Notes under the pieces: model-generated
Told to the model about the DNA's origin: nothing
Seen by the model: the letters and a program-made list of their open reading frames with translations, nothing else
Databases searched by the model: none
In this document: positions 36,261 to 49,034 of the stretch, piece after piece
Numbering within the stretch: the stretch's first letter is position 1
Layout: every line of letters starts with the position of its first letter
NCBI GenBank assembly: GCA_037833965.1
Contig: AP031355.1
Coordinates: 5,791,501 to 5,855,500 of the forward strand
DNA: 64,000 nt
From: Marchantia polymorpha subsp. ruderalis
Taxonomy: Eukaryota; Streptophyta; Marchantiopsida; Marchantiales; Marchantiaceae
Direction: 5' to 3'
Made by a program: the position numbers and the translations under genes

Positions 36261-38140
36261 AGCAGATGACGAAGAGGTAAAGATCAAGGAAGAAGGTGAT
36301 TTCTCTGAGGGTAATCAGGCAAGCATCAAGTTGCAATTAGGAAAGCATGCGTCAAGCAGAGGTAATAAATTTTCCTGGAGAAGGAACTGGACGTGGAGAG
36401 TGGATAAATGGGGGTGTGTGGGTCTGTTTGAGAAAACACAAGAACAAGAACAAGAAGAACACGCTTTCACTTGCAAGGCAATTTGTGTTTAAACTGCAAA
36501 GCCGAGGTTCGCTACAAAAGGCTAGCACATCGACTGTACTAGTACCTACGAAGCACACTCTCGAGGTCCAAATTCCTACGAGAGTTCACCTTAAATATCC
36601 TAGCGATCAGGGAAGTGGAAATTTCATAAGAAATTTTCCGACCCTGCTATATTCGATGTTGGACACATAGACGCATGAATGTAATCACTTTTCAACTATC
36701 AGACAAACAAAGTAAGTCTCTAGAAGCTTTAACTACTCACTAACATTCACCTCACACTTATAGCAGATGCGTACTTAAAATTTTACTAGTCTAACATGTC
36801 TACATAAGCTCTTTTTTTATTCAATTTATCATGATTATCTCAATCTGGATAGTTTCTTTCATCTAATTTGAGTAGGGAATCGGTACTGTTTGACGCAAAG
36901 ACTTCTTTAATCTCATATGGTACAAACCACTTGGGTAGTAGTTCTTTATGGATTCTTTGAAAGTGCCTTGAATCGAATAACATCACAAATTCTTCCACCT
37001 TGAACATCCACTTCTTTACCTTCTCATCTCAAACCTTCTTCACATTTGCCTGAGCCACCTCAATTTCCTATCTTGCACGCAACTAGACCTCGTCCTATTC
37101 GTTAAATTGCATAAGCTACCTTCGTTGCAATTCATCCAGTCCAAACATGATTTAAAAGCAGTGCAAAGTGTCATCAGTTCCTATTCTATTGGAAGTAAAG
37201 CCTCAATGCCGTAGGCTAAAACAAAATGAAGATACCAATCACTAACATCCGCCCTTGTTTTCATTTTTTTTGCAATCTTAGAACATATTATCATGTTTGT
37301 TCGATCTATAAGTCCGTTTGCACTTGGTTTATACATATTTGTAAAATTATGTTTAATTGCTCAACGTTCCATCAAATCTATCCACACGTCATTCATGAAT
37401 TGAGATCAAACGGAATGTTGAAGCAAGTAACAATGAGTTCATAAATAAACCGTGCTACCTCTTTCTTGACCAAAATCTTCAAAGCTCATATCTCTGAAAA
37501 GTTTGTAAGATAATCCTTGACAACCACAATAAAACTATGTTTTCTTTTTGTAACCTGCAAAGAGCTCATCAAATCGATATTTCATTTTTCAAATGTTACT
37601 AATGAAGGAATGGATGCAAGTTGCCGTTAACCATAGATTTATTGACAAACTGCTTGGCACACTTTGCAACGTTTACAGTTGTCAAAAGTATTCTTAAACA
37701 CAGTTGACTAATAGTATCTTGCCGCCAAGATTTTCTCCACTGAAATTTCTCCCGCAAAATATATCCCAAAGATTCCTTCATGAAATTTTTGCAACACTTA
37801 TGGTTTCACCGCTCTCTCCATGACTCATCAAGAGATATCATGACTCCCACTGTTTGGGGGAAAAAGAGCTATTCAAGAAGGCGTCCGTCTTATAACTGCT
37901 AGCAACAAAAATCCATCACACTAATACATCAACTGGATAAGGTAAAAATATTAAAAAATTCTCTCCTGAAAAAACGTTGTCTACATGAAGAAAACTGAGA
38001 ATAAAGAAATCTAAAAATCTCTTGATTTTGTATCACTTGAATTTCAAAACAACGTAACCTCTTCTCTGGATGTGATCCCTTAGTTCAATTTAAGTTGAGA
38101 GATAAGTTGTTTTTCAATACACACTCATACAAATTTTCAA

Positions 38141-38537
38141 AGGCTAGCTCTAAATTAAAAAATAAATTTACTCTGCACAAATTTGTCTGAGATCAAAATT
38201 TTGGTACTTGTTGAAACCCCCTTAAATTCTAACATTCATAATTTTCTATCTACAACCATCTAGAAAATGGTTTAAAAAAATGCTTTGAAAATTTTTTTTT
38301 AGGTTCTTAAGACCACTTTTTTAGGACGTCTTCTGGACCTAGGCTAGCTCTAAATTAAAAAATAAATTTACTCTGCACAAATTTGTCTGAGATCAAAATT
38401 TTGGTACTTGTTGAAACCCCCTTAAATTCTAACATTCATAATTTTCTATCTACAACCATCTAGAAAATGGTTTAAAAAAATGCTTTGAAAAAATTTTTTT
38501 AGGTTCTTAAGACCACTTTTTTAGGACGTCTTCTGGA
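38141..38537. repeat. Tandem duplication, 200-bp period
   Basis: Positions 38,141-38,337 recur at 38,341-38,537 with an exact 200-bp offset; the only differences I see are two bases in an A/T run near 38,292. A 3-bp filler separates the copies. The near-identity inside otherwise decayed sequence shows a recent duplication. Confidence 0.93.
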
Positions 38538-38789
38538 GAAAAATAGCACCTTCATTTACTAAATACTCTCGTCGGTTCCTTCAAATACTGTAACATTCAA
38601 TGTTGAGTCATCTTGAAGAACTAAAAAATCTCAAAACACACAAAAATCTAAAAAAACGCAAAAACTCTTGAACATTCAACATGTGAAAACACAAAGCAGT
38701 GACTGAGTGGAATGAGTTGCCCGCTCTTTACTATATAGTTGTTCAGGAAAACTCTCAAAAATAAAACGAAATATTTGTGGAGTACAACT

Positions 38790-38990
38790 ATGATATAACA
38801 TGTACTCTGAGTTTGAAATACATGTAGTACAACTTGTAAGTACGGAGTACACTCAACTCTAGTACAACATGTACTACAAGTTTGAAGTATATAGTGTACT
38901 CAACTCTAGTATAACACGTAGTATGAGTTTGTAGCACCACTTGAAAGTACGTAGTACATTCAACTCTAGTTACTACTAACACATATAGCA
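38790..38990. repeat. Degenerate tandem repeat with GTAC and GTAGTAC cores
   Basis: The phrase CAACTCTAGTA recurs three to four times at roughly 50-60-bp spacing, each followed by near-palindromic GTAC/ACATGTAC strings and AGTTTGAAGTA-like text. Copies differ by substitutions and small length changes, so this is an older array than its neighbour at 38,141. Confidence 0.7.
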
Positions 38991-39890
38991 CCCACACTAT
39001 TTATGATTTTTTTTCTTAACTTAGATTCACACAAAACACTAATCACATTTTAGTCTTAAGCCTCAAATAAATTTCACAACATCTCAAAAATACAATAGTT
39101 GATCTATCAAGGCTTAAGACCAACTCTCATGTGCAATTTTTAGCCTAATTTGTTTGGTTGCATCATTCAAAAAATTCATACCTTTGACATATCGATGCCT
39201 CTATTTTTTCAAGTTGGTTGTCAACGTCAATTAATATTAACATTGCATCGGAAAAATCGTTGTACTTGGAAACAAAGTCCAACTACTTTTTCATCCATTA
39301 GAAAAAATACACATTTTCATGTTTCATGCTTGTGCAATGTACAATCTCCATATCATATTTTTGAAGTAAAATGATACCCCGTGCAATTCTTCCTGTAGCA
39401 TTTGATTTGTAGAGAAGATAAACCAATGCTTGATGTTTTGTCACCACCATAGTCCTCGACCCGAGCAAGTAGTGTCAAAATTTTTTTCAAGCAAAAAAAT
39501 ATCTAAACCTTCTCGTTCTATGAATGTGTAATTCAATCTGCCAACTTGAATTGCCTACTAGCATAATATATGAAATGATCATATCTTTTCATATCCAACT
39601 GTGCCAATGTTGCGCCCATTGCTTCTTTAGATGCAACCGAAAAACAAATTACCAGTTTTTCCCAATCTTGAGTTTGCAAAATTGGTGTTGAAAGCAATGA
39701 CTGCTTTAGCTTCTCAAAAGTCTCTAATGCCTCTAGTGTAGCTTGAGGAGGAGGAGTGTCATTCTTCAAAAACATAATTAAAGTCTTGATGATCATCACG
39801 TACCGGTCAATGAACCGACGATAATAGCCCATAATTCCTAAAAAAACACGAACCCCACGTTTGATGGTAGAATGACGCTCCTAATGTCGG

Positions 39891-42060
39891 ATTTTCTATA
39901 AAAGCAAATTTATATTTATTCTAGGATCAATCCTTTGCCTTCATTATTTAAAATATTTTTTTTTATTTTTTTTAAATAAATAAATAAAAGTATATTCATC
40001 ATATCTTGCATGTAATTTATTAATTCAATTCAATGATTTGCTAATCAACAATTCAAATTAAGTCTTTTCTTTTAATGTAACAACTTTCACCTCATAAATG
40101 ATTCTTTGATGTTTCAATTCTTATTGTTAAGAAATTTGATTAATATGAATAAAAAATAAATTTTAATACATTATGAAATTCATAATCATCAATCTTTTTT
40201 CAATAGACTCTATGAATGAAGATTTATCATTGTCAATATGAAAAAATTAATCAATTCAGCTCATACAAAGAAATTATATAAGTGATATTAACCTTACTAT
40301 TCATATAATTTCATAGATTTCACATCAATTTCATATATTAAAAAAACTCTTTTTAAGTTGAATATCTTCCTTGATTTAATATTATTTTGATAAAATAATA
40401 TAAAATATTTAATCAAATTATCTTAAATGATTATAATCAGCCACCTGTTTGTGAAGTGATTGATAATGTCGTAATATGATTATGTTAGTAAAAAGATTCT
40501 AGAAAATTTAACAACTTCAAATCAAAAGTTGTGTGATATATCAAATGATAATTATCAGAAATATGATTATTTATAAATTAAATTGATAATTAAGTTCAAT
40601 TTAAGTTAATAATTTGTAAGCTTCAAATAAATTTCAAATAAATTAAATTGAATTAGCATACTTCAAAAATTTTTGAATCATTCTCCTTAGCGTTAATCAT
40701 CATGATTTGAAAACATTTGAAGTTATGATTTTTTCACTAGAATTTTATTCAATTAGAAGATTTTGACATGTCTTTTACTTGATTTTTAGTTGTAAAAGTA
40801 TATGTAGATCTAAAATATATGCTATTTTTTTAATTTTTTTATAGAAAAGCCGTTCATAAGTCACACTTAATGCACACAAAAGATGAAAAGTATGAAAAAG
40901 ATTATATTATCATTTTTATGATACAATACAAATCAAAAAAACGTTCATAATTTATTGTAAATGATTGTGTGCCTATCATAAAACACAAAACACATGATAC
41001 ATTGTTAATGAACAATGTTTAACCGTCATACTATTTGACAAAGAAATGTTCTAAATACTAGTGGAAAGTTGAAAGTGGAAAATTCAAACTTAACATTTTG
41101 TTCAAATCCGTAGCTTTTAACTTCATTAGATATTTTTCACATCATATAGTAATCATATTCAATTTATTCAACTTTGCCAAACCTAGCTTCCGAGTTTTCA
41201 TGGCACCCAACTTAATCTGCTAATTCCTAGCATAATATCTTGTAACAATTCTATATTAGACTTATGCTACATTCAATGCCAGTGCTTTAATTGTTAATGT
41301 TATTAGTAGAGGCTTATAAGGTAAAAATTGATGCTTCTTAACTGATACAATCGATAATCCTTGTTGAAAATTGATGCTTCTAAGGTCAAGAAGTTCAAAA
41401 TAAAATTTGTCAAAATATTTTTATGTGATTTTGGAAAAAAATCTGAAGCTAAAAAAAAATATGGCTTGTCTTTGTTCTTTTAATAATTTTGGCTATCAAT
41501 ACATAAAATTCTGAACTTAGAACTAAATCATAATGTTCAAAAGTGAAAATTGTTTGAAAATATTGTTCATTTTTTTGTTAACAAATACATGAAGTCCACA
41601 ACCTTTAATTTGTGGTTGGCATTTCTGCTGCTAAATAGATCATTGTTTTAATGTTGATTAACAAATACATGAAAGATACAACTTTTTACTGCAAGTTTGC
41701 ATGTTTTTAAATGATTGTTTAATTTTTGGCCCACAAACGCATAAAAAATTGAAAGCATTCACAATCAAATTTGAATATATTATTATTAGGTTTTTGGTTC
41801 ACAAAATTCATAAAGTCTCTAACTTTGTGCTGCAAATCTATACATTTAAAATTAAATATGAAAAAAAGATTTTGTCATTTTTGGAGTTTATTTGACTCAT
41901 TCTTGTTGTTGTCTTTTAATTGTTAGGTGTTAAGGATAATTGCTTAGATAGTAAATTTTCGTTTTAGTTCAAAAAAGTATTTTTTTGTTTACAACAAATC
42001 AAACATAATTTTGAGTTAAGTCGGTTGTAATTTTTTCCCGTTTTAGCTTTTTCTCTCATG
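39891..42060. other. AT-rich block, no gene
   Basis: Very AT-rich, with no useful open frame. It lies directly upstream, in element orientation, of the Ty3/gypsy fossil at 36.8-39.9 kb and may contain the decayed gag end of that element, but I could not read gag or protease motifs in it. Confidence 0.5.
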
Positions 42061-42241
42061 CACGTGCTTGTTGTCTTCGCGCTCTCTGTCTCTCTCTGTT
42101 TTCAAGCAAATTAGAAAATACAAACAAGCTTCACAACTAGTCTAAAATCTGAATCACTAGTAGAGTCGATTTCAAATGTCATCCATCCTGGATCTCTCAA
42201 CTTCGTCATTAGCTTTCCTCTACGTGTGTAGCGTATGCTTG

Positions 42242-42367
42242 GTATCAACATACGTTTACACTCACAACATACAGCCAAAATGAGAATTAGTGATTAGACG
42301 TTTACTTTAGTATCAACCTACGTTTACACTCACAACAATGAGAGTTAGTGATAAGAGGTTTACTTTA
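42242..42367. repeat. Two-copy tandem repeat
   Basis: Copy one is 42,242-42,309 (68 bp) and copy two 42,310-42,367 (58 bp). Both begin GTATCAAC, contain TACGTTTACACTCACAAC, and end GTTTACTTTA. They differ by a 10-bp internal gap and a few substitutions. Confidence 0.85.
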
Positions 42368-42369
42368 GG

Positions 42370-43979
42370 CCCGCGAGCAATCTTGCGGATCTCAAACATT
42401 ATGAGTAAAATATTAGTGTTTTCGTAGAAATAGGTTACAGACAGATTACAATATCTTTTGTGTTGTCTTGTGTGAATTATTATTTTTTCACTATTTTTTA
42501 TCATTTTTATATATATTAAAATTTTTTCATCAAAACTGAACTTAAAATAAAAAATCAAATATGAAAAAAAACCACTAAAAATTAACCAATATCCTTATGA
42601 CTGAATTTTTCAAAATATTTTTTTAAAAAAATTGTAGTGAACATACAATAATTATGATGAAAAGAATTTGGAAACAAATAGAAATTTTGCGACTATTAAA
42701 TTCTGTTTATTTGCAAAGTTAAATCTTGTTAATGTTTATTTTTCAAGTATTTAAGAACTTGATTATAGTTTATATGACACTTAGAACGAGGATTTGGTGC
42801 ACTTAAGTAAAAAGCTGACATTCTTACATTTGCTTCATTTCTTTCTTCACTTGATTTTTGTCTGATGTTGAGGGTCTGTAAGAATGTTCTCATTTCCACA
42901 TCATTTTCACTTTGGGAGTTTTTTTCTTTAGCAGATTTTAGTGCCTAATATTTTCATATAGTATTTTTTTCTACCTAATATTTCTCCCATGCTTCTCGTA
43001 CGCTACGAGAGTTCTTTCTTTCACTTTGCATCAGCGCCGTAAGTCATATTTAAACTTCTTATTGTGAGATATGTGAAAATTAGACCGTAATGCTTCTACA
43101 GAATATTATTGAGAAAGACTGGAATTGCAAAAATCGGCAGCTTCGGAGATACGAAGTGTGGGCACAGACACAGAGTATGAAGAGTAGTTTTAGCCACTGC
43201 CGTTCTGTCCTTATCATACCTTGCAGGTACTGTTTACGCAACTTCAGATACGCGACAGCTTTGAGTGGAGAGATATCCTCGCCTTTCCCCAAGTGGACAG
43301 CACGTTTACAGAGCTCGGAAGATTTCAAAATATGCCCTCGCATGACGTACAATTTAATAACAATCTTGAGAAGATTGTATCAGGCGATACTTAAGCCGAG
43401 ACCTTCGACGGGACGTGGTGAGATTCCAGGGCAGTTAGTTAAAAACCTTACCAATCCCATTCACAGCTGTCCTAATGCCTCTGCACAGAACAAGTGACGG
43501 AACTGTGGTAATGCGAGGATTGATCCAGAGCGTTCTGCTACCCCAGGTGGAAAATCTGATTTCCGCTATACATGGCGCTTGATCTGCAAGTAGAACGGCA
43601 TATTAGACGCTATTCTACGAATTAGGAACCCATCTAATCACTCAGTATCCAGAATCATGTCCACTCTGTCTACACTTCCTCTTTGACATTGTTCTATGGC
43701 AACTAGTCTGTAGAGGTTTCGGATAGCAAGCACAATTTCATCTGCTCAATAAATTCGCTTTACTGAAACAAAGCCTCGAGTTGAAACTGAGTACATTCCA
43801 GAGTTGAATGGAAAGCCTGTCGGCTCATCTAGTCCGCACAAGAGCGATTGAGAGCTCAGATCCTTTGACGAAGAACGAAGATGTCTTATCTCGCCGTTTA
43901 CAGTGCTCGCTATACCAATTCAAGTAGGACATTCAGCTAATTCAAAATGGTGTCAGACTATGTACAAAGAGTTACGGAA
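42370..43979. other. Downstream flank of the GST gene, no clear gene
   Basis: The AT-rich part to about 43,000 holds nothing recognisable. At 43,080-43,497 opposite-strand frames overlap. The minus-strand one has an exon-like, Leu/Lys-rich stretch ending at a possible GT donor near 43,213, but no family is recognised. The 3' UTR of the GST gene should lie within 43,700-43,979. Confidence 0.4.
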
Positions 43980-45437
43980 CTACTGTCCGTATGATATCAC
44001 CTTCTTCCATGTGGGTCTGGTGGAGATATCCTTCCACCAAGCTGCCACATGCTTCCTGCTGTTAATGAGATCGGCCTTTCCGGTGTGCGCCATGAAGTAT
44101 TCAGTGTGAGCCAAATGACCGATATCCGCAAGAGAGAAGAAATCACCGGCCAGATACTTGCTCTCGGAAAGCCGGGCCTCGTAAATATCCAAGACAGCAT
44201 TGAATTTTGCTTCGTTGACTTCAACGATGGCCGGATCGGGACCTTGGCCTGTGAATATCTTGTTGAAGAAGAGCTGCGACACGAGAGCCCCGCAAGGTGG
44301 ATAGTAGCTCTGTCCTTCTACCTCCATCCATTGCTGGACAAGAGCTTGCTCTTTAGGAGTTGACCCAAGCAGAGGTGTTCCTTGACCCTCGTACTTGCTG
44401 GCAACATATCGATTAATCGCCCGGGACTCTGCACCATATTCAGAAGGATCAGCTTCATTCTGTACGAGCAAAATTGACCACTCCACACGTCCTCACCATT
44501 TTATGTCCTGCCGGTTTATTTCATCTACGTAGATTGTATTTAAACCTCAATCCTTCTCTCGAAATCCGACTCTCGCTCAGGAGGCATCAACGAGGTTTTC
44601 ACGAACAATATGGTGTTCAGGTTCCCGAGTTGAGTATGAGTTAGCAGGTCCCCGGGTGTTCTAGAAATTTCCATTCTACAAGAACAACCAGGAAGGTGGA
44701 AGAAAAGTTCAACGCTGTACGACAACACACAAACAAATCAGAAGTTCGAAGAGGAGGAGAGAAGGAATTTAGAGAGCACAGTGAGACTCTGACTGAAGTG
44801 CAATGGTGTGTGTCAAATGAACAATGAAAAATGTGCTCATTGATCATGTGTCAAAGTGAAACATTGCTCATTTGTGGCACAACGACCATGTTGAAATGCT
44901 CTGCATATCACTTGGCGACCTTCCGTCGAAAGTAGGTAAGGGTTCATTTAGGTCGAGGTGCGTAAAACCACTGGCAAGGTGGATTGGAAGGTCCAGCTTA
45001 ACATTTAATGAAGTCGGTAGAACGAAGGAGGTTAGAGACAATGATCCTCCAGCCACACACCCAGGCTGAGTTTATTGTTCAACTGACCCAGATCCCGGGA
45101 CCTCGATACTCAATTGACAACTAGCTTTCGACGTACAGACAGACAGCAAACGCAAGAGATCGGCAACAGCCTCGAAAGCTGCGACCAGAGAGTTCATTGA
45201 CGGTATAGAATAGGCAAAGGATAAAGGATTGCAAGACTCACCGAACAAAGTGATATCATCGTCCTGATACACGGGGACTTTGCCGAAGGGGTTCATAGCC
45301 AAATGTTCGGGTGATTTGTGTCCTAGATTTTTCATGTCCACTGGCACCAGCTCGAAATCGACCTCCTTCTCCATCAGAACCATCAAGACGTTCCTCGTGG
45401 CAGTGGACATGGGAATTCCATACACCTTGACACCCAT
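43980..45437 (-). CDS. Glutathione S-transferase, phi class (two exons)
   Basis: The coding sequence is 45,437-45,242 joined to 44,428-43,980, giving 214 residues, the usual GST length. The split codon at the junction yields the family motif FESRAI, which fixes the splice sites (donor GTGAGT, acceptor GCAG). The start was chosen because MGVKVYGIP aligns with the family N-terminus, although the frame is open further upstream. Residues 1-80 form the thioredoxin-like glutathione-binding domain: the catalytic Ser in STATR (about residue 11), the NPFGKVPV loop with its cis-Pro, and E66-S67 contacting the glutamyl group. The helical substrate domain follows, with SLADIGHL as the folding N-cap motif. 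Members conjugate glutathione to electrophiles in the cytosol. The Ser and the FESRAI form point to the phi class. All key residues seem present, so it is probably functional. Seed-plant phi genes usually have two introns; only one is present here. Confidence 0.93.
44429..45241 (-). other. Intron of the GST gene
   Basis: An 813-bp GT-AG intron, starting GTGAGT at 45,241 and ending GCAG at 44,429 on the minus strand. It interrupts the codon for Glu66 after its first base. Open frames within it on either strand are short and meaningless. Confidence 0.9.
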
Positions 45438-45732
45438 GATGACGAAATGAAACTCTAAACTTTCAACAATCTGCTGTTGCAGTTTTCTGTTGAAGAAATC
45501 CAAAGACGCACTCGGCTGCAGCAAAAGACACGACTTCCTGGCTCTCTCAAGTCCTTCACTCTTATGTACCGGATGCTCGACCTCCTCGTCACCTTGTTCA
45601 CAGGAGGCGTGACTGCGGCCCGCACAACGAGACAAAGCTCAATCAATGAATCAGTCAAAGATCTTCAACGGAGACCCGCCGGAAATTCGCAGGCATCGTC
45701 AAGCGTTCCCGGTGGTTCCCGGTGAGAATCCG

Positions 45733-45741
45733 ACTTTTATG
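45733..45741 (-). promoter_or_regulatory. Weak TATA-like site upstream of the GST gene
   Basis: CATAAAAG on the minus strand lies about 300 bp before the GST start codon. It is the best TATA-like string I see in the proximal upstream region; the match is imperfect. Confidence 0.2.
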
Positions 45742-47850
45742 AATCCTGTCAACTATCGAATTCCGATGTTTGATACTGGAATTGATAAATAATAACCCCC
45801 CAATTCGTCCCTTCCTATCCCGTGCTCCTATTCGGCGGATATGGTTGTTGCATTGACACTCGCATGGCAGATAAACGGCTCACCCGTAGTCCAGCGCAGT
45901 TGTTAGCCCCGGCGACCGGCTAGCACCCGGTAATCCCAGTGGCTTCCTGAAGATCACGGGTGGGCCCGGCGTAAGACCACGGGACCAACATGAGACTATT
46001 GTGACCCGAGGAAATTATTTGATGGACCCCTCGGAAACTCCCTCGGAAGGGACCCAACAGGTAAATTGAAACCTGTTGGGGTTTCATTTCACCCGATCGG
46101 ACCCCATTCGACGGCCACCGTCAACCATGTTCTTATAACCTACTGATTTGCTCTATAGAATGGGGACTGTCCGCCACTGTCCGCAGGGATTTGGCTCTGG
46201 CCGCGTCCATTCCGTGCAAGGATATGATTCACTTCAATACATTATTGATGAGCCAAGTAATATTTGACTTCAAAGTGCTTTGTGCTTACAGGCCACACAC
46301 GTCACCATTCTAACTGGAGAATACACACTTAGAACAAATCTCTTGCTCATGATTATTCCAAGAATTCATCACAATGTTTGCATGCATTTATGCAATGGTG
46401 ATTCTTTCCAATGAATACTTTATTCTTTTCCTCTGCTTCTCCTGCTTTCTCCTGTATAATATATCAAGCAATTATTTCTGTAATCTCCTGTCACCCTGAC
46501 TAGACCTTCTGAGAGTAAAAAGGGTTGAAACGTACTGTTTTCAATCCCAACTACAGTAATGAGTCTAGCAGGGTTCCATTACTTCCGCTACTCCCTAAGT
46601 CCCCTATTTGGTTTCATCGTCGGGTCTCCCAAAAGAATTATGTATAGTCAAATCTTTGCCACGGTAATAAAACACCAACTGCCATCTAACGACCCTTGCC
46701 TCTTCATCTACTGCCACGAGATGTGATATTATCTCTCCTCTCCTGCGCCTCATCCTTCCTTGGTACCAATTGGTTGAGTGAAGAGGAAGTGAGTTTCATC
46801 ACTCTAGTTGTAAGGTGGCATGTTCTTCTCCTTCTCTGATGCTCTTGGCGTGACATTTGTTAATCTTCTTCCTTCTCGCAAGCGTGCAACAAATCTCCGG
46901 CCAGCATTGAAATCTTTAATCTCTTCCTGGTATCCATTTTTCCTCTCTCTTTCCGTACAGTACCTTTTCCATCTTACTAGATAGATAATGAACTTATTTA
47001 AATCTGAAACTGTGCATTTCCAAACTCAATCCCCCATTAGCTTCTACCGTTGCATTTTCTTCCCTCCTTACGTGGGCCTCAAATGAAGTGTTTTCGCCCT
47101 AGTTCTTCAGGTTCTCCCTCCATAAACACCCCGCTTGTAAACACATGAACCGGCATCATATATTTTGTCATGACATCTCGTCAAAGAGAGAAGGAGATGT
47201 TCAGCCCTCTTGTTAAGTTTCATCTTCATATTCAATATAACATATTTGCCCTTTCTCTCACGGACATATTTCAAATTCAAATACATACATCAAGGAGTTG
47301 ACATTTAATCGTTTCACGGTGATTCTTACTTCCAAGTGAAGGCATCCACACACTAGTTGCAGGTCACATTTTTTCTTTGCAATCTCATTGTACGGCGAAG
47401 TTATCACTTCTTGGTATTAATGATCCATTGGTTTTTACATGCTTCTTCCGTTTGTCTTCAAAATCTACCTGATAAACCCTGACTTTGGTCAAACAAATTG
47501 GCTTTCTTTTTGTTTCATTATGCGAAGTGATATCAAGTGCACCTGCAAGAGTTTGCAACCTGGTTGGTTGCTCCATGGTAAATGGTATGTGTGCCTCTTC
47601 AACCTTCACACTTTATTATGAAGAAGTTTTCAACTCAGTGATATTGACCATAGACTCCGTGATTCCATTACATCCTTGTCTTCTTTCTCCTCGATTCTAT
47701 TCTACTCTATCTAGCAATGGATGCTATCGTCTAACTAGGTGGTTGCTTCTGTCCACGAACTTTATCCATGGCCACCAAGTTTATCTTGTAAATAATCTCC
47801 ATATAATCATATTTTTCAGATTCTTATCATGATTATACTCATGTGACATA
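45742..47850. other. Upstream region of the GST gene, no gene
   Basis: Mixed-composition sequence that becomes AT-richer to the right. Short frames only, none with a recognised domain. It should contain the GST promoter and carries one clear stem-loop (46,053-46,080). Confidence 0.45.
46053..46080. repeat. Perfect 10-bp stem-loop upstream of the GST gene
   Basis: CCCAACAGGT (46,053-46,062) and ACCTGTTGGG (46,071-46,080) are perfect inverted copies around the 8-nt loop AAATTGAA, about 620 bp upstream of the GST start. It could be a dyad binding site or chance. Confidence 0.6.
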
Positions 47851-49034
47851 TGCATGCGCATCATTACATTTTTATATATTTGTGTCACTTGCAAGTCAGA
47901 AGACTATATATTTCTCTTTTGGTCCTCATAATCTTTAGTTTGGGCCGAATTCTTTAGATATGAATTTTAAAAATTGAATGCCCAATTTTTTTGTTTATGG
48001 TATCTTTTTTTCACTTTGATGTAGAATTCTTCATGATCTCAATATTGTTGTCACCTAACATTTTTCGTTAAAAAATTCATCACATTATATAACACATCAC
48101 ACTTTGATGTGTCTCTAACTGTGTCATCTAGCACAATACATATTTCATTTTTTGTTATTTGAACAAAGATTTCATCAACAATCAACATATTGATATCTTC
48201 ACTAAGTCAGTGAACTCATGTGAAAGTCACAACATTGCTAAGTTGGAAGTATTCGATTGTTAAAATTTATTGCACCTTTGCTTGCATAATATTAATATCT
48301 GATCATCATAATATCACTAAAAAAGTGTTATATATTAAATAATTACATCTTAATATTTAAAAAAATATTAAGAATCCAAACTGAAAATTAAGAATAAATT
48401 TTTGAAATTGATGTGATTCTAGATATCATCTTAATTTTATGATTCACACGCCTATTTGATGATATTAACTGCAAATAAATCATATAAAAATATATGTTCT
48501 TATATTTCATAAAATATCATTCAGATTTTACATAATATCAATTTTGTGTTTGAATACATTAATATTTTTTATAAGTTTCAATAAACATATATAAATTTTT
48601 GAAAAAAAAATTCCTCACAAAATAATAAATTATTAACTATTTTTATTTTTATAAATTCTTGAATTATTTTTTATTGATATATTTTACAATCTATATCCAG
48701 ATTGTTTAGCTTGATCTTGTTGTGCAAAAATAGATAAATTCATAATCAACAAAACCAACGATACGCAAATATGTGGTTCATCACTTTTGAACTACGTCCA
48801 CAATAACAACAAAATCTGCAATAAAACTTATAAATGTTTAATGCAATATGTTTTCTGCACTCCAATATACACCTACTAGTTGAAGCCATAGTATCAATCC
48901 TAACTAGTAAAATTTATCAAAACCCTAATACTAACTCTAACTTGAGTTAGGCTAACTAGAGTTCAATATAAAACTTGAGTTAAACATAAAACATTTATAC
49001 ATAACATAACTTCAAGCTAATTGAATTATTATTC
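47851..49034. other. AT-rich block, probably continuation of a decayed retroelement
   Basis: Strongly AT-rich, with no open frame of length. It lies where the polymerase part of the fossil at 49,035-49,650 should continue, but similarity to the younger element is no longer readable by eye. Confidence 0.45.

Larger units (their letters stand above)
36850..39890 (-). mobile_element. Old Ty3/gypsy retroelement fossil, pol remnants
   Basis: On the minus strand, scattered pol similarity appears in family order. The end of reverse transcriptase and start of RNase H are at about 39,530-39,890, with the GYYRRFI motif. RNase H continues to about 39,290. An integrase zinc-binding segment lies at 37,600-37,790, with a Cys pair spaced as in H2C2 fingers and a GNLHP-like end. 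Integrase core and C-terminal traces run at about 36,860-37,250. The element is old and broken many times. The 1.4 kb between zinc finger and RNase H shows no pol similarity and carries its own repeats, so something else may have inserted there. LTRs were not identified. Confidence 0.75.

Noticed and set aside
38788-38997. Repetitive 69-codon minus-strand peptide
   Set aside because: It is a translation of the degenerate GTAC-rich repeat, not a gene.
43080-43352. Exon-like minus-strand stretch downstream of the GST gene
   Set aside because: Plausible donor and composition, but no recognised family and no convincing acceptor; not strong enough to call a gene.
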